A stretch of DNA of 64,000 nt, from positions 1,961,297 to 2,025,296 of the forward strand of contig KN834750.1 of assembly GCA_000827265.1 (NCBI GenBank), given 5' to 3'. The DNA is from Collybiopsis luxurians FD-317 M1. Taxonomy: Eukaryota; Basidiomycota; Agaricomycetes; Agaricales; Omphalotaceae. Below are positions 44,944 through 56,766 of this stretch, piece by piece. Numbering within the stretch: position 1 is the first letter of the stretch; each line of letters begins with the position of its first letter. The translations under genes and the position numbers were made by a program. Under the pieces are notes generated by a model, which saw nothing but the letters and a program-made list of their open reading frames with translations, did not search any database and was not told the DNA's origin.

Positions 44944-47318
44944 TTACCCTCTACTACATTTCTTCTTGTGTGCGCCCCAGTGCAGTTTTTGGCAGGATGC
45001 ATCGCAATATCTGGCACATGGAATCAGTCTTCTTCTCAACAGGTAAAAATTATACTCACCTGGCCTTTGCGCATCCCGAGCATTTTCTCAAAACCGCACT
45101 TGGATTCGAACAATACGAACACTGATAAAGCACCACGTTGTTCGTATTCACCTTTGGATGCGCCATCGTCATGTTCGCCGCACAACCCCCATCATCCAGG
45201 TTTAGATCGTCATCCAAAAACTTTTTCAAGTCCTTCTGGACCTTTTCCGACTCGGCGAAGACTTCCGGCTGTTTTGGACTCTGATCGTTGAGTTGCAAGA
45301 TGACTTTTTCCCATTCGGCGACGGCGTTGGGAAATTTCGATACAACGGCTTCTTGAGTGAGACGCATGCAAGTTCGGGGCGTAGGAAGACCCAGTAGACG
45401 ACAGAGTTCGTCTGATTGGGAGAGCTTTTCCCGAGAAGTCTACACAGATATCAGCATGAAACGGGTTCGAAGTATACAGTACACACCTTGATTTCCTCGA
45501 GATTCGACTTGAACTCTGGCCCTTGGATGACGATCGTAAGCAATATATTCCAATACAAAACGTTCCTCATATTGCGATTGTCCGGGGGCGCCTCTGCGAC
45601 GTAGGTCTTCGAATCCCTCCATGCACTGGTCAGAAACGCTACGCCTTCCTCCCACTTCTGGTCATCCACCGATGTCGCATCCTCTAGCAACCTGAGCCCC
45701 ATCTCACCCGCATGTTGGACGGCCCTCTGCATGAGCTGAAAGCGCACAAAGGGCGTAGTGATCTTACACATCAGCCCCTTCTTCGCTGCCCTCAACCCAA
45801 TCGTAGTATCCGCCAACATGCTCCTAGCATATTGAAAATACGCCACGTGCGGATTGCGCTGAAGTGCCTTCTCGGCGACGCGAGCAGCTTCTGGAACGTC
45901 GCCTCCCATGATATAATACTTGATCTCCAAGATGTCCGCCTTGTCCAAATCTCCAGGTGCGGCCTTTCGTCGGAGGACCTTAGCGCACTGCGGTAGGGCC
46001 TCGCGATACGTGCGAAAAGGTAAGCCTGTGTCAAAATTGGAATCCATTCTGCCTGTGACTGGATCCTGAGCCTCAAAAACCCCATCCGCAATAGAAAATT
46101 CTGTACGCGTAATCAGATCCGCAAAATTCAAACCAAGCTTGTACATGTCTCGATCTTGCAAGACCTGCATCAAGGCACCCTGGAAATCCCTCGCAGTTGT
46201 ACGTATCATGAACGTTTCCGTGCGAAACATCCCGTAGTCTCCTAGGGTATCTATCAGATGGTCCGGAAGACGTTTTTGGGCGTTGTCGAGTCGCGCGACG
46301 TGGGGGTCGAGGACCCGAATGTCGTCTTCAGCGTTCAATCGGAAAAGCCGAATGAGCCCGTTGAGGCATTCACTGCGGGTTTCCCATTCCGCACTTCGCA
46401 AACCGGCGATGAGAAAGTGCACAGAGGATGCATTCGCGATAACGGCTTCGGAACAGTGAAAAGCGGAGGTTGAGACAAGAGTGGAGCCATGTTGAATTAG
46501 GAACCGGGATGCCGAGGGCTTTCGCATCTGCAGCGTAACCTGCTTTAGGATCTCTTTCATGTCAAGGGTCTTTAATACTTGAGCCTGAGGCTGATTTTTA
46601 AGACGGGTGTCGATCTTGTTTTGAATAGGGACGAGAGTATGCGAAAGGATGGTGACAATAAGCTCGCCCATAGCGGGGTCATCAGGAAACTTTACGAGAA
46701 AGCTTGTAAGGGTATGGGTAAGCTTGGCAAGTTCCAGAAAAACTTGTTCAGATCCGTGGTGCGCTACACTTGAAAGCGAACGCAATGCAAGGTGCCGACA
46801 TTGTTCAATATCGAGGAGGGGAATCAACCTTGAAAGAAAGCCTATAACAAAGAAAATCAGGTTTTCGAAAAGTTTTAGCTCGAGCGTTCACTTTCCTCGC
46901 TCAAAAAGTTTATCCCTCAAAATCGCATCTGCGCTCATTTTAGCGTATATCCCGATGATCCCACCTCTGACTCGCCAGCTCTTCGAGTGTTTCGCGAACG
47001 CAGCATCGAGTCGCCGCCAAACTGCCTCGAAATTGGCATGGACGCGTTTCAAACCGCTTCTGTTACTCAAATCTGGGAGAAAAAATAGGTGAGATTTCTT
47101 TAAGCAAAGTTCTGAGCTGTAAAGGTACCAGGAAGCTTGTAATAATCGCACAAGATTTCAACAACCATTTTCCAACCTTCTGCACTGTCAATGTCTTCAA
47201 CAAAAGACTCTGGTACCAAGCTCATCGCGTCCGGCGATGCAGGGGAAGTCAAAGGTGCAACAAATTTCACTGCAGGCTTCTTTTTGGTGCCATTTTTCTT
47301 GCCACCAGGACCAGGCAT
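44944..47318 (-). CDS. MYND zinc-finger protein with helical-repeat body
   Basis: Start MPGPGGKKNGTKKKPAVKF (47318), about five exons, about 720 residues. The body (exon 46840-45490) is alpha-helical and repeat-like (IEQCRHLALRSLSSVAHHG, TILSHTLVPIQNKID, GDVPEAARVAEKALQRNPHVAYFQYARSML), suggesting ARM then TPR-type units. The C-terminal MYND finger is spliced from two exons: CSYC, RKCSGCAKA, then RYCDASCQKLHWGAHKKKC, which supplies all eight Zn ligands, and stop TAA at 44944. MYND fingers bind Pro-rich peptides; these large fungal proteins are uncharacterised. The lysine-rich start suggests nuclear or ribosome-associated location but this is weak. It shares a divergent promoter with the DUF4336 gene. 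Confidence 0.88.
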
Positions 47319-48031
47319 TGTACTTTTGAGGGAATATGAAAGGCAATTACGAGTTGTTAGGCTTGTCTCGGCGCTTAAATTCTTATCACATAAGCGCCTA
47401 CAAATCGCGTCGCGTCGCGCTCACATCAATCAAGTGTATCACGGCCAGTGGCACCGAGCTGAATTCGAAACCTCACGGGACCCCTTCCTCTAGTCCGCTT
47501 GCTAGGTAGGGCTTGCTATAGCTTGCTGTGCTCGAAGCTGCTGAAATGATCGCCCCATATTTCAAGCTCAGACGCACGTTTGGGTTCAAGAGTCCGGCCT
47601 AGTCAGGGCCAAGAACACAATGGCATCCCCGCAGTACGCCGAGTGATTGAATACATGCATTTTCCGCAACCCACTGCTAAAGTTGGGATAAGCTTTGATC
47701 CCCTCAAAGTTCTAATTGATTCATTTATCATCGTTGATTCACGATTCAATGCTCCTGTCTCGTGAGGAACCCAGCTTACTATTTTAGCTATTATTTGTGG
47801 CTGCTTCCCCCGGCGATATTAATTAGTACACCACTTCGGCGATCGTAGAATAGCCGTTTCGAGCTAGTGCATGCATGAAGGGGCCTCTTTCACCATTCAT
47901 CACTTTCAACCCTCTGTTCGGTACTATTTGTAGTCCCCGAGGCACTCCTTCTGATATCATTCATACATACCTCATTGCGGTGGGTATAAAGGAGGCCTCA
48001 TGCTCACACGGCTCACGTCTCCAAGCCCGCC
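47319..48031. other. Divergent promoter region MYND gene / DUF4336 gene
   Basis: 0.7 kb between two start codons. TATA box at 47985. No gene or repeat found. Confidence 0.55.
47985..47990 (+). promoter_or_regulatory. TATA box of the DUF4336 gene
   Basis: GGGTATAAAGG, 42 bp upstream of ATG 48032. Confidence 0.6.
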
Positions 48032-49347
48032 ATGCAGTCTCAGATTGCAAACTTGCCTGACCTTGTCATTCGTGAGGTTCGTACTCCTGCTCGACTTGAA
48101 AAGCTTTTAAATTCAAGTACGAAAAATACCTTAGGTAACAACCGGCGTATGGACATTCTCTCGGTTAGTGCTCTCCTTTTCATCGAGAGGGCCAACATTT
48201 TCTTATGACTCTTAGACCTTTTGGACGAGGTCCATTTGGCTTTTTGCCTTGGGGTGGCCGTTCAACTGCAGTTAGGCTTTCCACCGGCGATGTCTGGGTA
48301 CTAGCTTCGACTCCTCTCACTCCAGCTGCTAAATCTGTGATAGACGACCTCGGAACAGTCAAGTCAGTATTTCTTTGATATTCCAGACTAGTCTTATCTG
48401 ACTGGAACAGATGGATCATTGCCCCAGATATTGTCCACCATCTCTTTCTCGGTCAGCTGTCCTCCCTGAGTATTTCGATACAGCAAACTGATTTCCGTGG
48501 ATCACAAGGTCAATATAAGAATGCATATCCGGAAGCAAAAGCCATTGGAGTGGAAGGACTCCGACAGAAGAAGAAGAAAAACAACGAGAACTTGTTGATT
48601 GATGGAGGTACGCACCTAGAATACAACATTTGCGAAAAGAAAGTATATCCACCACGTTATAACATATACAGAATACGGTGGGGACTCACCTGATACTTTG
48701 TACGGTTTCGAAGACGAGGTTGGTCGTGCTATATTAACATTTACCTATTCGATCTTGACCAACTTTGGCAGATCAAAGCATGGTATGTCCACTGACACCC
48801 CCTTGCTTTTGGAAAATCTTCAACTTGGGCCCGCAGTTATTTCACCGGCTTCGAGAACAAAGACGTCGCCTTTCTACACGTCGAGACTCAAACTCTAATC
48901 GTCGCTGATTTACTCTTCAACCTTCCCGGGAATGAACAGGTACGACCCCCTACGTACTTGTGCTAAATACACCGTCAATTATTCCATCCATACATAGTAC
49001 TCCAAAGTAAAGACATCACCAAAAGTCCCAATCATAGGCAAGCTCAACCCGGAAAGTGGGTGGCTTAAACGATTGCTCTGGACTCTTGGGAAAGATAAGG
49101 AGTAAGCATCTCTTACTCGCACCAGTTCCGTATAAAACCTCGCCCTCACAATTCTTTCAGTGCAATGCGCCGCGATGCAAAGGCTGTACGCGATTGGGAC
49201 TTTGATCGCATAATCATGTGTCATGGGGTGAGTACGCTTTTTTTTTTCGCGTCGAGTGAACTGATAATCATGGGTTCGCCGCAGGACGTCATTGAGGAAA
49301 ACGGGAAGAAAGCATGGGAGGAGGCGTATTCTAGATACCTAACGTGA
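48032..49347 (+). CDS. DUF4336 (metallo-beta-lactamase-fold-like) protein
   Basis: Start MQSQIANLPDLVIRE; about nine exons, about 290 residues. Family landmarks after splicing: TTGVWTFSRPFGRGPFGFLPWGGRSTAVRL, WVLASTPLTPAAKSVIDDLG, KWIIAPDIVHHLFLGQYKNAYPEA, TLIVADLLFNLPG, RDWDFDRIIMCHGDVIEENGKKAWEEAY. The HH in VHHLF and the CHGD motif take the place of the metal-binding His/Asp of metallo-hydrolases, but the full HxHxDH set is lacking. DUF4336 proteins are widespread in fungi and bacteria and unassigned in function. Soluble, no signal peptide. It may bind metal and hydrolyse a small ester or lactone; this is inference. Confidence 0.9.
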
Positions 49348-50374
49348 AAGGGTTGACACGTTAACAAGCTATCTTCTCATTTGGGTTGCATCGGATTCAT
49401 GTTGGATTCTGGGACACTTGTAAATGTTTTGATAAGCTAGCCTTCAATTAATGAACAATGCATGCATAGTTTTACCGCTTATGCGAAATCTTAGAGCTGG
49501 AAACGAGTCTGCAATGAGTAGACGATATCATAACAGATCGTTTAATATGGTGTATCATTAGACTGGAACCCCCGGGGTCGGACGAGTAAGAAGCCGGTAA
49601 ATTTCCGTTAACTTTAGTAGCCGGAGGCCGGGCTCATACTCACATACGTACCTCCGTCTCCGTCTCCGTGTACCTTCGTGGTGACTTGTCAGCACAGGAG
49701 GGCACACGAAGGAAGGATGCGATGACCAATGCTTCCCCATTTGTGATAGTAGGGAACTCTAATTCTCCTTGATCGTTGTTTCAAGTACTAACAGGAAGAA
49801 TATTCAGGCTCGACGAACACAAAGCATGCATGGTGCTAACAGTGTCATTTGCCGAGTTGTCCCACCTTACGACCGAGAACCAGTCGTCGGTTTGATACAC
49901 TATTCGTTATGCGGCACGCCGACACCCGCGCGGGAGAATACCTGCCCATCTGCCCCAGAATCAGATTGCGCGCCACCTTTACTCAGATGCGGCCTCGTTG
50001 CAGCCAATCTTCCTTTGAGCATTTCTCATCCCTTGTCTTCCCTTCTGGTTTCCGGCTCCGAATTCAGAGATCCACGCGGTTGCATGAAATCCTTTATATT
50101 TCTCTCCGAAAGGAAGCATTACTAAGGAAGAATTAGAAGAATATCCATCTTCACAAACCGATCAATTGGTGCGAGAGGTTGAAACGTGTCGTGTGCCTAT
50201 CAGCTATTCGAAAAAGTCAAATTCAAACAGGACGATGACTGCACAAACATCCGGTGACCACGAGTCAGAAACACGGAAAGAACGTTCCTTCAAGACCCAC
50301 AGGTGCTATAAGTATTCAAAGCCGGGCGAACTTAAGCCAGTCAACCACCAGATAAGGAGCCTTGCCTAACGAAG
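49348..50374. other. Unassigned stretch, possible relic gene
   Basis: Two overlapping plus-strand frames (49769-50136) and a third (about 50105-50369, GSITKEELEEYPSSQTDQLV) look partly coding. One includes FVMRHADTR, which recalls the RH motif at the start of histidine phosphatases, and the third recalls the region before their second half. I cannot join them into one intact gene, so at most it is a decayed fragment. Confidence 0.3.
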
Positions 50375-51382
50375 ATGATCATAGTTCACCATCTCAATCA
50401 CGGACGAGCTCAGAGAATTCTTTGGTTGTTGGTGAGTGCTGGAATTCTTTCTGTGACACACTGCGTTAACCATATCGACAAACTAGGAAGAATTGAATGT
50501 GACGTACGAAGTCAGAAAATACCAGAGATTACCAAACCAAAAGGCGCCTCCGTCGTTGCTCTCCGTGCATCCATTGGGCAAATCTCCGGTAATAGAAGAT
50601 ACAGACGAGGGAATTGTGCTCGCAGAAAGTACTGCAATTATAAGTAAGTGATTATTTCTTGGCGGGATTCTAGCTCTGGCTCACCTTGTAAATTCGACTT
50701 GGAAGCATACTTGATCGAGAAATATGACCCCGGACTGAAGAGAAAGTTGAGCAAGGAAGGAGCCGTAGACGATCTTTATTGTGAGTCATGAATGAGCATG
50801 TTGCGCTTCGACCGACGCTGATCCCCGTTCCATTTCTGTTTTGCTCAGACAGGACCTACGCTGAATGTACATTTATTCCATTAATCGTCAATCAGCGGAG
50901 ACTCGTGCGCTTCGCGGATGCTGCACCATGGTATCTTCGGCCATTGTTCCGATATGTTCTAAGAAGTTTCGGCGAAATGTATGTTGCCCCAGAGATTCCA
51001 AAGAATGTCAAGATGGTAAGAAAAGAACACCTCTTCCAGATGAGCCACTTTTCATGTTCCAGATCGAGGAACACCTCAGCAAGAATGAATGGTTTGCTCA
51101 AGGATCAGATGAACCAACATCTGCGGACTACGCGATGACCAGAGGGCTCGAAGCATTGCTAGCAAGCAAGACTGCTACGCCTGAGACATTTCCGGCAATA
51201 GTGAAATATGTGAAGAGGGTCCAAGCTCGGTGAGTGACTCGAGAAAAACAACCGTGAACCTCAGCTGAGTTATTGCGTTCCTTGTACCATTAAGGCCTGC
51301 GTATCAAGCGGTGAGTTTTCGACAATGGTACAACTGTTTTTAACTCACCAAGACTCAGGCATCGCAGAGAGGCGGAGAATGA
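50375..51382 (+). CDS. Glutathione S-transferase-like protein
   Basis: Start MIIVHHLNHGRAQRILWLL, then EELNVTYEVRKYQRLPNQ, HPLGKSPVIEDTDEGIVLAESTAII: this is the thioredoxin-fold GSH site (VPxI/SPVI, ESxAI). The helical C-terminal domain follows (YLIEKYDPG, FIPLIVNQ, LSKNEWFAQGSDEPTSADYAM, RVQARPAYQAA). About seven exons, about 230 residues, normal for the Gtt1-like fungal class. In place of the Tyr/Ser catalytic residue the N-terminus has HHLNHGRAQR; the Asn/Ser position is as in Gtt1-type proteins, where Ser or Asn before the R aids GSH. Stop TGA 51380-51382. Cytosolic; detoxification by GSH conjugation or peroxidase activity. Convergent with the p24 gene, 101 bp apart. Confidence 0.88.
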
Positions 51383-51483
51383 AGATAAGAAGTTACCAGG
51401 CTCTCAAGATCTTCAATAGATGTTTCGAACAAATCAATGTATTCGATAAATATACAAAACACTCGACAAGCCCATTAGCTGAA

Positions 51484-52390
51484 TTAGACCTTGTATCGAC
51501 GTCCGGTCTTGGTGAAGAAGGTTTGTAAGACATAGACTTGGAAGCTACGCAGGATAAAAGGGTGTCAAAGGAAGTAATAGGGTTAATGAACATCGCACTC
51601 ACACTGCCATTCCAACAATTGCCAAACTCTCAAAGATGGCGTACCAGAACAGACGGCTACATGAGACCTAAGTTGTAAGGCATTGGACAGGAAGAGGACA
51701 TCATGGAACGCACTTCTGTGTTGATTGAACAATTGAAAACCCTCGCCTATCCTGCGTGTGGAAGCTGAAGAAAACTGTTGAAGTTGCATATACAGTGAGA
51801 AATTCTAGGCGTACTGTTTCTGTGTTCTCTTAATGTTCATGAGCATCCCATTCAATCGGAATATGCTTTCCTCTAATGAACTCGTATGCTCCGATATCTG
51901 GCCAGCCTTTGCCGGAGCTTCTCGTCTTGGCTCGCTTTCCACCATGATGTCGAAGTCGATGAGCTTCTCGGTGAGGGTTGACATATCATTTTCGAAGCAA
52001 AAAGAATATTCTCCGACCGTGTTGGCGGTGAAGACATAATCTCCCTGACGCTCTCGTTTGCCGTCGAGAAGGACCTTTTCGTTGGGATCTTTTACGTCAA
52101 AATCGATATCAAACGAACCACCGGATTGAACCTAGACGACGACCATGTTACTACGACAAGTCCTGGTAGTGGAGAGAGTATTACTGCAAAGTAGAACTAG
52201 TATAATAATCAGCTCAATTTCACTGTAAAGCTTCAATGACACGTACACCGATTTTCTCTCCCGCTTTGTCTACATCGGCATAAAAACATAGTCGTTCGTT
52301 TGCAGAAATCGCGGTCGTCAAAGCTGAGCCTCTGGCAAGGAGAGAAAGACGTAAAAGAAAGAGAAATGAGAATATTAAATGCTCTAACAT
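51484..52390 (-). CDS. p24 (EMP24/GP25L/Erp) family cargo receptor
   Basis: Type-I membrane protein of COPII/COPI vesicles that helps cargo leave the ER. Start MLEHLIFSFLFLLRLSLLARG is a signal peptide. GOLD domain: ERLCFYADVDKAGEKIG, FYFAVQSGGSFDIDFDVKDP, GDYVFTANTVGEYSFCFEND with the two conserved Cys. Then a coiled coil (SLEESIFRLNGMLMNI...), one helix (AIFESLAIVGMAVLQVYVL) and a cytosolic tail ending FFTKTGRRYKV. The aromatic FF pair is the COPII-binding signal and the basic pair near the end is the COPI signal in this family. About five exons, about 210 residues, normal length. Stop TAA at 51484. Confidence 0.92.
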
Positions 52391-54062
52391 GGCGGTACGT
52401 GGCGGAGAACCAAATTGCATTTAGGCGCCCAAATGAGCGCTAACACGCTCGATTTAGCGCCCGATGCCCGCTGCCGCTTCAATTAATGTTGCTTCAATGC
52501 CAACACCTGGCAAGCATTGAAGCAATCTGACGGTTCGCTCCGGTACTCAGTCGTACTGTGTTATTGTGTCTTCATTGGCGTTGGCTCGTTATTTTGCGTA
52601 GTCTTCCGCAACGCGAAGTTTACGATCTTGCCGTGACCGCTGACCTTCGTTCGAAACTGGAGCAAAAGTCCCCCGTGATGGTCCAAACCCAAGTTGTGGA
52701 TGTCTTGAACGTTATACTTAGTCCTCGCAACATTGACTTCCGATAGTACTAGTGCGAGTCTTCCCACATTCAGGCAGCCTTAGGAACCGTCATTATTAGC
52801 ATCAAGCAAGATGTCTTCGCGAATTTAGTGGTAAGCTGATACTCAACCTTGGCAATATCACTCTAGGAATGTTAGGATAAGCTATACAGAATTCAGATTG
52901 TCTTCAAGCATGATCTCCGACACTGCGGACCAAGTCAAATATTACCAGGATCCATATCGAAACCTGTAGAGTGTCGTCAACTCGAGGTCGGGTACTTGAA
53001 AAGACAGCTTTTGTCAGAGTATGATGTTCTCCCGTTCATACTACGAGAACTGAGCTTTTTAGGGAGTGAATGCACGGGAAATGGGAATCTAATCGTCATC
53101 GGTGATGAAAATTGGTGAACTCGGTGAAATCGGGGAAAGGTTGTGTGAGTATCTTTCCAAATCTTGTAATTGTTTTTATCCCTGTCACCCGCCAAAAGCA
53201 GCCTCCAAATAATATCCTTCGTCCCTCTCGCTGCTTCGGGCATTCAGTCATTTCCGGAGATTTTCCCAACAAGCTTTCTTCCGTGCCCTTGAAGAACTCA
53301 TTCCAGCGATCCACCATGTGGTGTTGAAAATCCGCCTGTCTATCCGTAAATAAACTTTGCTATGACTCCTGAACTGGCTGGAAGAAACTTTTCTTCCGAT
53401 CTCTTCAATTCTGCTGTCGCGCAGCGCAACATCCGTGTCTTCCCCTGTCGAAGACCGGCTCCGCGTGTGAATGACTTCCTATGGTCCTCAATTTATAGAT
53501 CCTGCGATGGTAGAATGGCACCTTGCTTGGTGCCTGGGCGCGTCTAGGGATTGGATGGATCCAATCGTTCAACCTTTTTTTTTAGACTCCGTCCACAGGC
53601 TTCGAAGGTCTCGATAGTACTAGAAGCTTCAGAAAGCCACGGTCACTCAACACTGTCGACTTGCTCGGCTCAAGGAACAAAGCGCAATTTCCAAACTCAT
53701 CCACAGTCCTGATGACCCCCATCATCATGATCATCATATGGGCTATAGAATACAGCTATAGAATACAACAAGTAAGCGCGCGCGGAATTGTCATACAGGT
53801 AATATGAAGCCCACTCTAGGGCCGCGCCAATCGTCTGGGACTTTCCGTGAAGTTTGGGGGATGATGAGTACACGGGAACACAAAGTTCCGTGGATGTTCC
53901 AGTTTGGCATAATGAAGGCCATTGATTCCATAAAAAAACCACTCAGTCGCTTTTAGGTTTCTCCAGCCCTGTCTGGTTCCCTCAAACGATACCCTGGTGC
54001 TGTTGCTCGCTGGTGCTGCCCTCTCCCGCTTCAAGATCCTCGTTTGCAAGACCGATAGCCGC
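52391..54062. other. 1.7-kb stretch without a confident gene
   Basis: Minus-strand frames at 52561-52767 and 53096-53317 (MVDRWNEFFKGTEESLLGKS) look mildly coding and could be exons of one gene upstream of p24, but I cannot link them or recognise a family. Plus-strand frames (53112-53547) are equally unassigned. Confidence 0.4.
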
Positions 54063-55831
54063 ATGTCGTTCTTCTCTGTTCCCGCTCAGGAGATCCTCAC
54101 CTCCAGATTCGCGAGTTGTAAGTGACCAAGCAATAATCTTGTTTATTCAGAAACTGACTGATTCGCAACTTTCCTCTGCAGTGGCTGCAAGTACTATCAT
54201 CGTCTACGATCACCGTTAGTAATAGTATATCCGTCATTGGTTGGGATCGATAAACTTATAGTTGGCGTGCGATGTAGTGCTTACTCTGGACAAGGAGGTG
54301 CGTATTCGATTTTCCCCTTAGTGCCATCCGGACTGACATGGTTGGTTGGTCAAATTCCCAGCTCGAGTTGATTTGGGTGAGGATATCTACACGGAAATTT
54401 TTTCGTTAGCTTATCAACCGCGCAGCAAAGTTCTTGGTCACTCGCGAAAGTCCTATTTTTCTTCGTGAGTCTCCTTTGTTCATTACAAGCTCGTGTCCAG
54501 GATTTTGAAACAGCAGTTAGAATCGTTACTATTCGTTAATTTCGGTCGTGTAAGTATTTTTGCCTTCCGCAATCAAGACACTTATGTGAGCGCTCTAATG
54601 ACATTTCATCAACAGTGTCAACAACTACTGTAGGCCCTTTCTTACTCTACGCTTCTAATATGATTGATGATGAACTGAAACAGTTCTTTTTGGAACCACT
54701 CTCACTGATTCAGTAAGTGCATTTTGCAAATTTTCTGATATCTTCTAATATCTCGGCCCCACAGAGGTGAGTAAGGGCGTTACGTGCGAGCCATGGGCAG
54801 GTCAAATCTAACGAAAACCCGAACCGAATGATTTTTTAATCGCAGCTGTGCGTTACCCTCCGTTCTGTGGAGATGTTCTGCCGCTGAAGATGCATTCAAG
54901 GTTCTAAATTCTTTCGATGGCAAGGCTGGACTGGTTTGATCGCTTGTATGATAGCAGAAAGTAGGGTCATATCCGCTCATCCCCATTCCGCTCAATTCTG
55001 ATGTTTTACAGCAATTTTACAAATGCGGCTATATGCCTTGTATTTTTTAAACAAAAAGATTCTGTGTTTAATGGTTGGGACCTTTCTTCTTACTTCGGCG
55101 AGCGCGGCGACAGTCATAAATATTGCCCTGGATCAAATGAAAGGTATGTCCTCTTTTAGGTTTCCTGAAAATACATTGACTCTCAATACTGGCGATACTC
55201 AGTTACTGTATTGCAACTTCCTGGAATAACCTCCTGTGTACCCCTCTTAATCCCAAAGTATATCTACGCCTTTTGGATCCCAATTCTAGCGTTCGAGACG
55301 TTACTATTCATTCTTGCCGTGATCCGCGGGGTTCAAACATATCGGAATAACGCAACCTCATTCCAATCCGGGAAACGACTTGTGGGTGTCTTGGTTAGAG
55401 ACTCTATTATCTACTACACGGTGTAAGGTTCTGCGCTGGAAACCCTGAATACTTGTTTTCTTACGCTTTGTTTAGGATGTTTGTGACATATCTGACGTGC
55501 TTGTTGATTTTCTTGTTGAATGTATGTGAACCGGGATTCGTGTCAAGGTTTCTATTACTCAAGATAGTTACAGAGCATGCTTCTCGAGGTCCCCATCGGA
55601 TTCTCGATAGCATTCTCCTGCGTCCTTGGTAACAGGGTCATCTTAAACGTTAGAGAGGTGACTCCAAAGACGAAGGGCTCAAGGGAGGTTAGGGTAGAGG
55701 CTGGCAACGAGGCTTCGAGGAAAAGCGCTCTTCCCCCCGAGCAAGAATCAGATACCTTGACGGACTTTGAGATGGCTCAGCTCCGCAGTATGCGAGCAGA
55801 GTCTATCGAGGGTGTTCATGTTGTAGTTTAG
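54063..55831 (+). CDS. DUF6533 seven-helix membrane protein
   Basis: Start MSFFSVPAQEILTSRFAS; about ten short exons. The DUF6533 domain is split over several tiny exons: AASTIIVYDH, LACDVVLTLDKE, LELIWV, WSLAKVLFFF, LNRYYSLISVV. Further helices: MRLYALYFLNKKILCLMVGTF, PKYIYAFWIPILAFETLLFILAVIRGVQTY, GVLVRDSIIYYTVMFVTYLTCLLIFLLN, then a helix MLLEVPIGFSIAFSCVLGNRVILNVRE and a charged cytosolic tail. Layout is GPCR-like and the family is greatly expanded in Agaricomycetes without known ligands. Plasma-membrane location is likely. Splice joins look in order, although exon 7 (54610-54720) is only approximately placed. Confidence 0.85.
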
Positions 55832-56766
55832 AATGTCAGTTTAAACTACTTGAAAATAAAGTAGATTACCCACACTTGCACCATACTTGCACCATTGCAA
55901 ATTTGGTAGGACTGCGCGAGACCGCTGATTATGGAACTGGTCAGCCTACTTGGACACTCGTACTGGGACTTGCGCTTTTGAAACTGACAACGCAAATGCT
56001 GATATGGGAGAGCTCGACAACAATCAAAGAAAAGAAACATTTCTAAATTCTAGAATGCGCCTTCCTATTTGATTCCAACGCATCGTACCTTCTACTTAAG
56101 TCGGGATGAGATTCATCATGTTACCGGGCCGTACTCTACACAACCGCTGGCTGTCTGCCGCTTCCTCGGCAAATTGTTCATTGTTGAGAAATTTCTTTTT
56201 ACTAGTAAAATTTTTAGACTGAAGCCCTATAAGACTCTGAGCAGGTAAGACCCGGACGCTGAGCGCTGAGGCGCTGAGGGTGCATGTAAGGAGAAATAAT
56301 CAACTTCAATCTGTTAGCACTTCGGACAAGGTAATCGGCGTCGCGATCAATCGCTCTACCTTGCTTACCACTTTGACCAATCATGTACAGCGGATTTCAA
56401 TACGCGCAGGCATCCGCGGTGGTACATGTTTATCCATCCGTGATATAGCAGTGCACTGGGGAGTATATGACGCGAATATGCGAATGTTCGTCCGAGCTTT
56501 AGCACCAATCCAGCAGCCAAAAGAACAGCAAATCATTTTACTCCACTTCGTCACTACATTATCCCCAATAAAATTGACTACGCATCCGGGATTCGGCCAT
56601 CGCTCAACTCTTCTCGATTTGTACAAGTCAAAGCAAGCTATAGAATCCAGGGGCTGCGGAAGCTGCGGCAGTTAGGCGAAAGGATGGGTATAAAGCGTGA
56701 ACTTTGGTCGAGCTACTCCTCACCAAGTGCACCTCAGCCAGCAGTGTTAACTGTCCCATTCTTACC
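55832..56766. other. Upstream region of the intradiol dioxygenase gene
   Basis: Open frames on both strands at 56280-56675 overlap each other and have no recognised family. TATA box at 56689. No other feature. Confidence 0.45.
56689..56694 (+). promoter_or_regulatory. TATA box of the intradiol dioxygenase gene
   Basis: GGGTATAAAGC, 73 bp before ATG 56767. Confidence 0.6.

Noticed and set aside
56280..56675. 131-codon plus-strand frame upstream of the dioxygenase
   Set aside because: Mirrored by an antisense frame, no recognisable domain, and it ends in the promoter of the dioxygenase gene.
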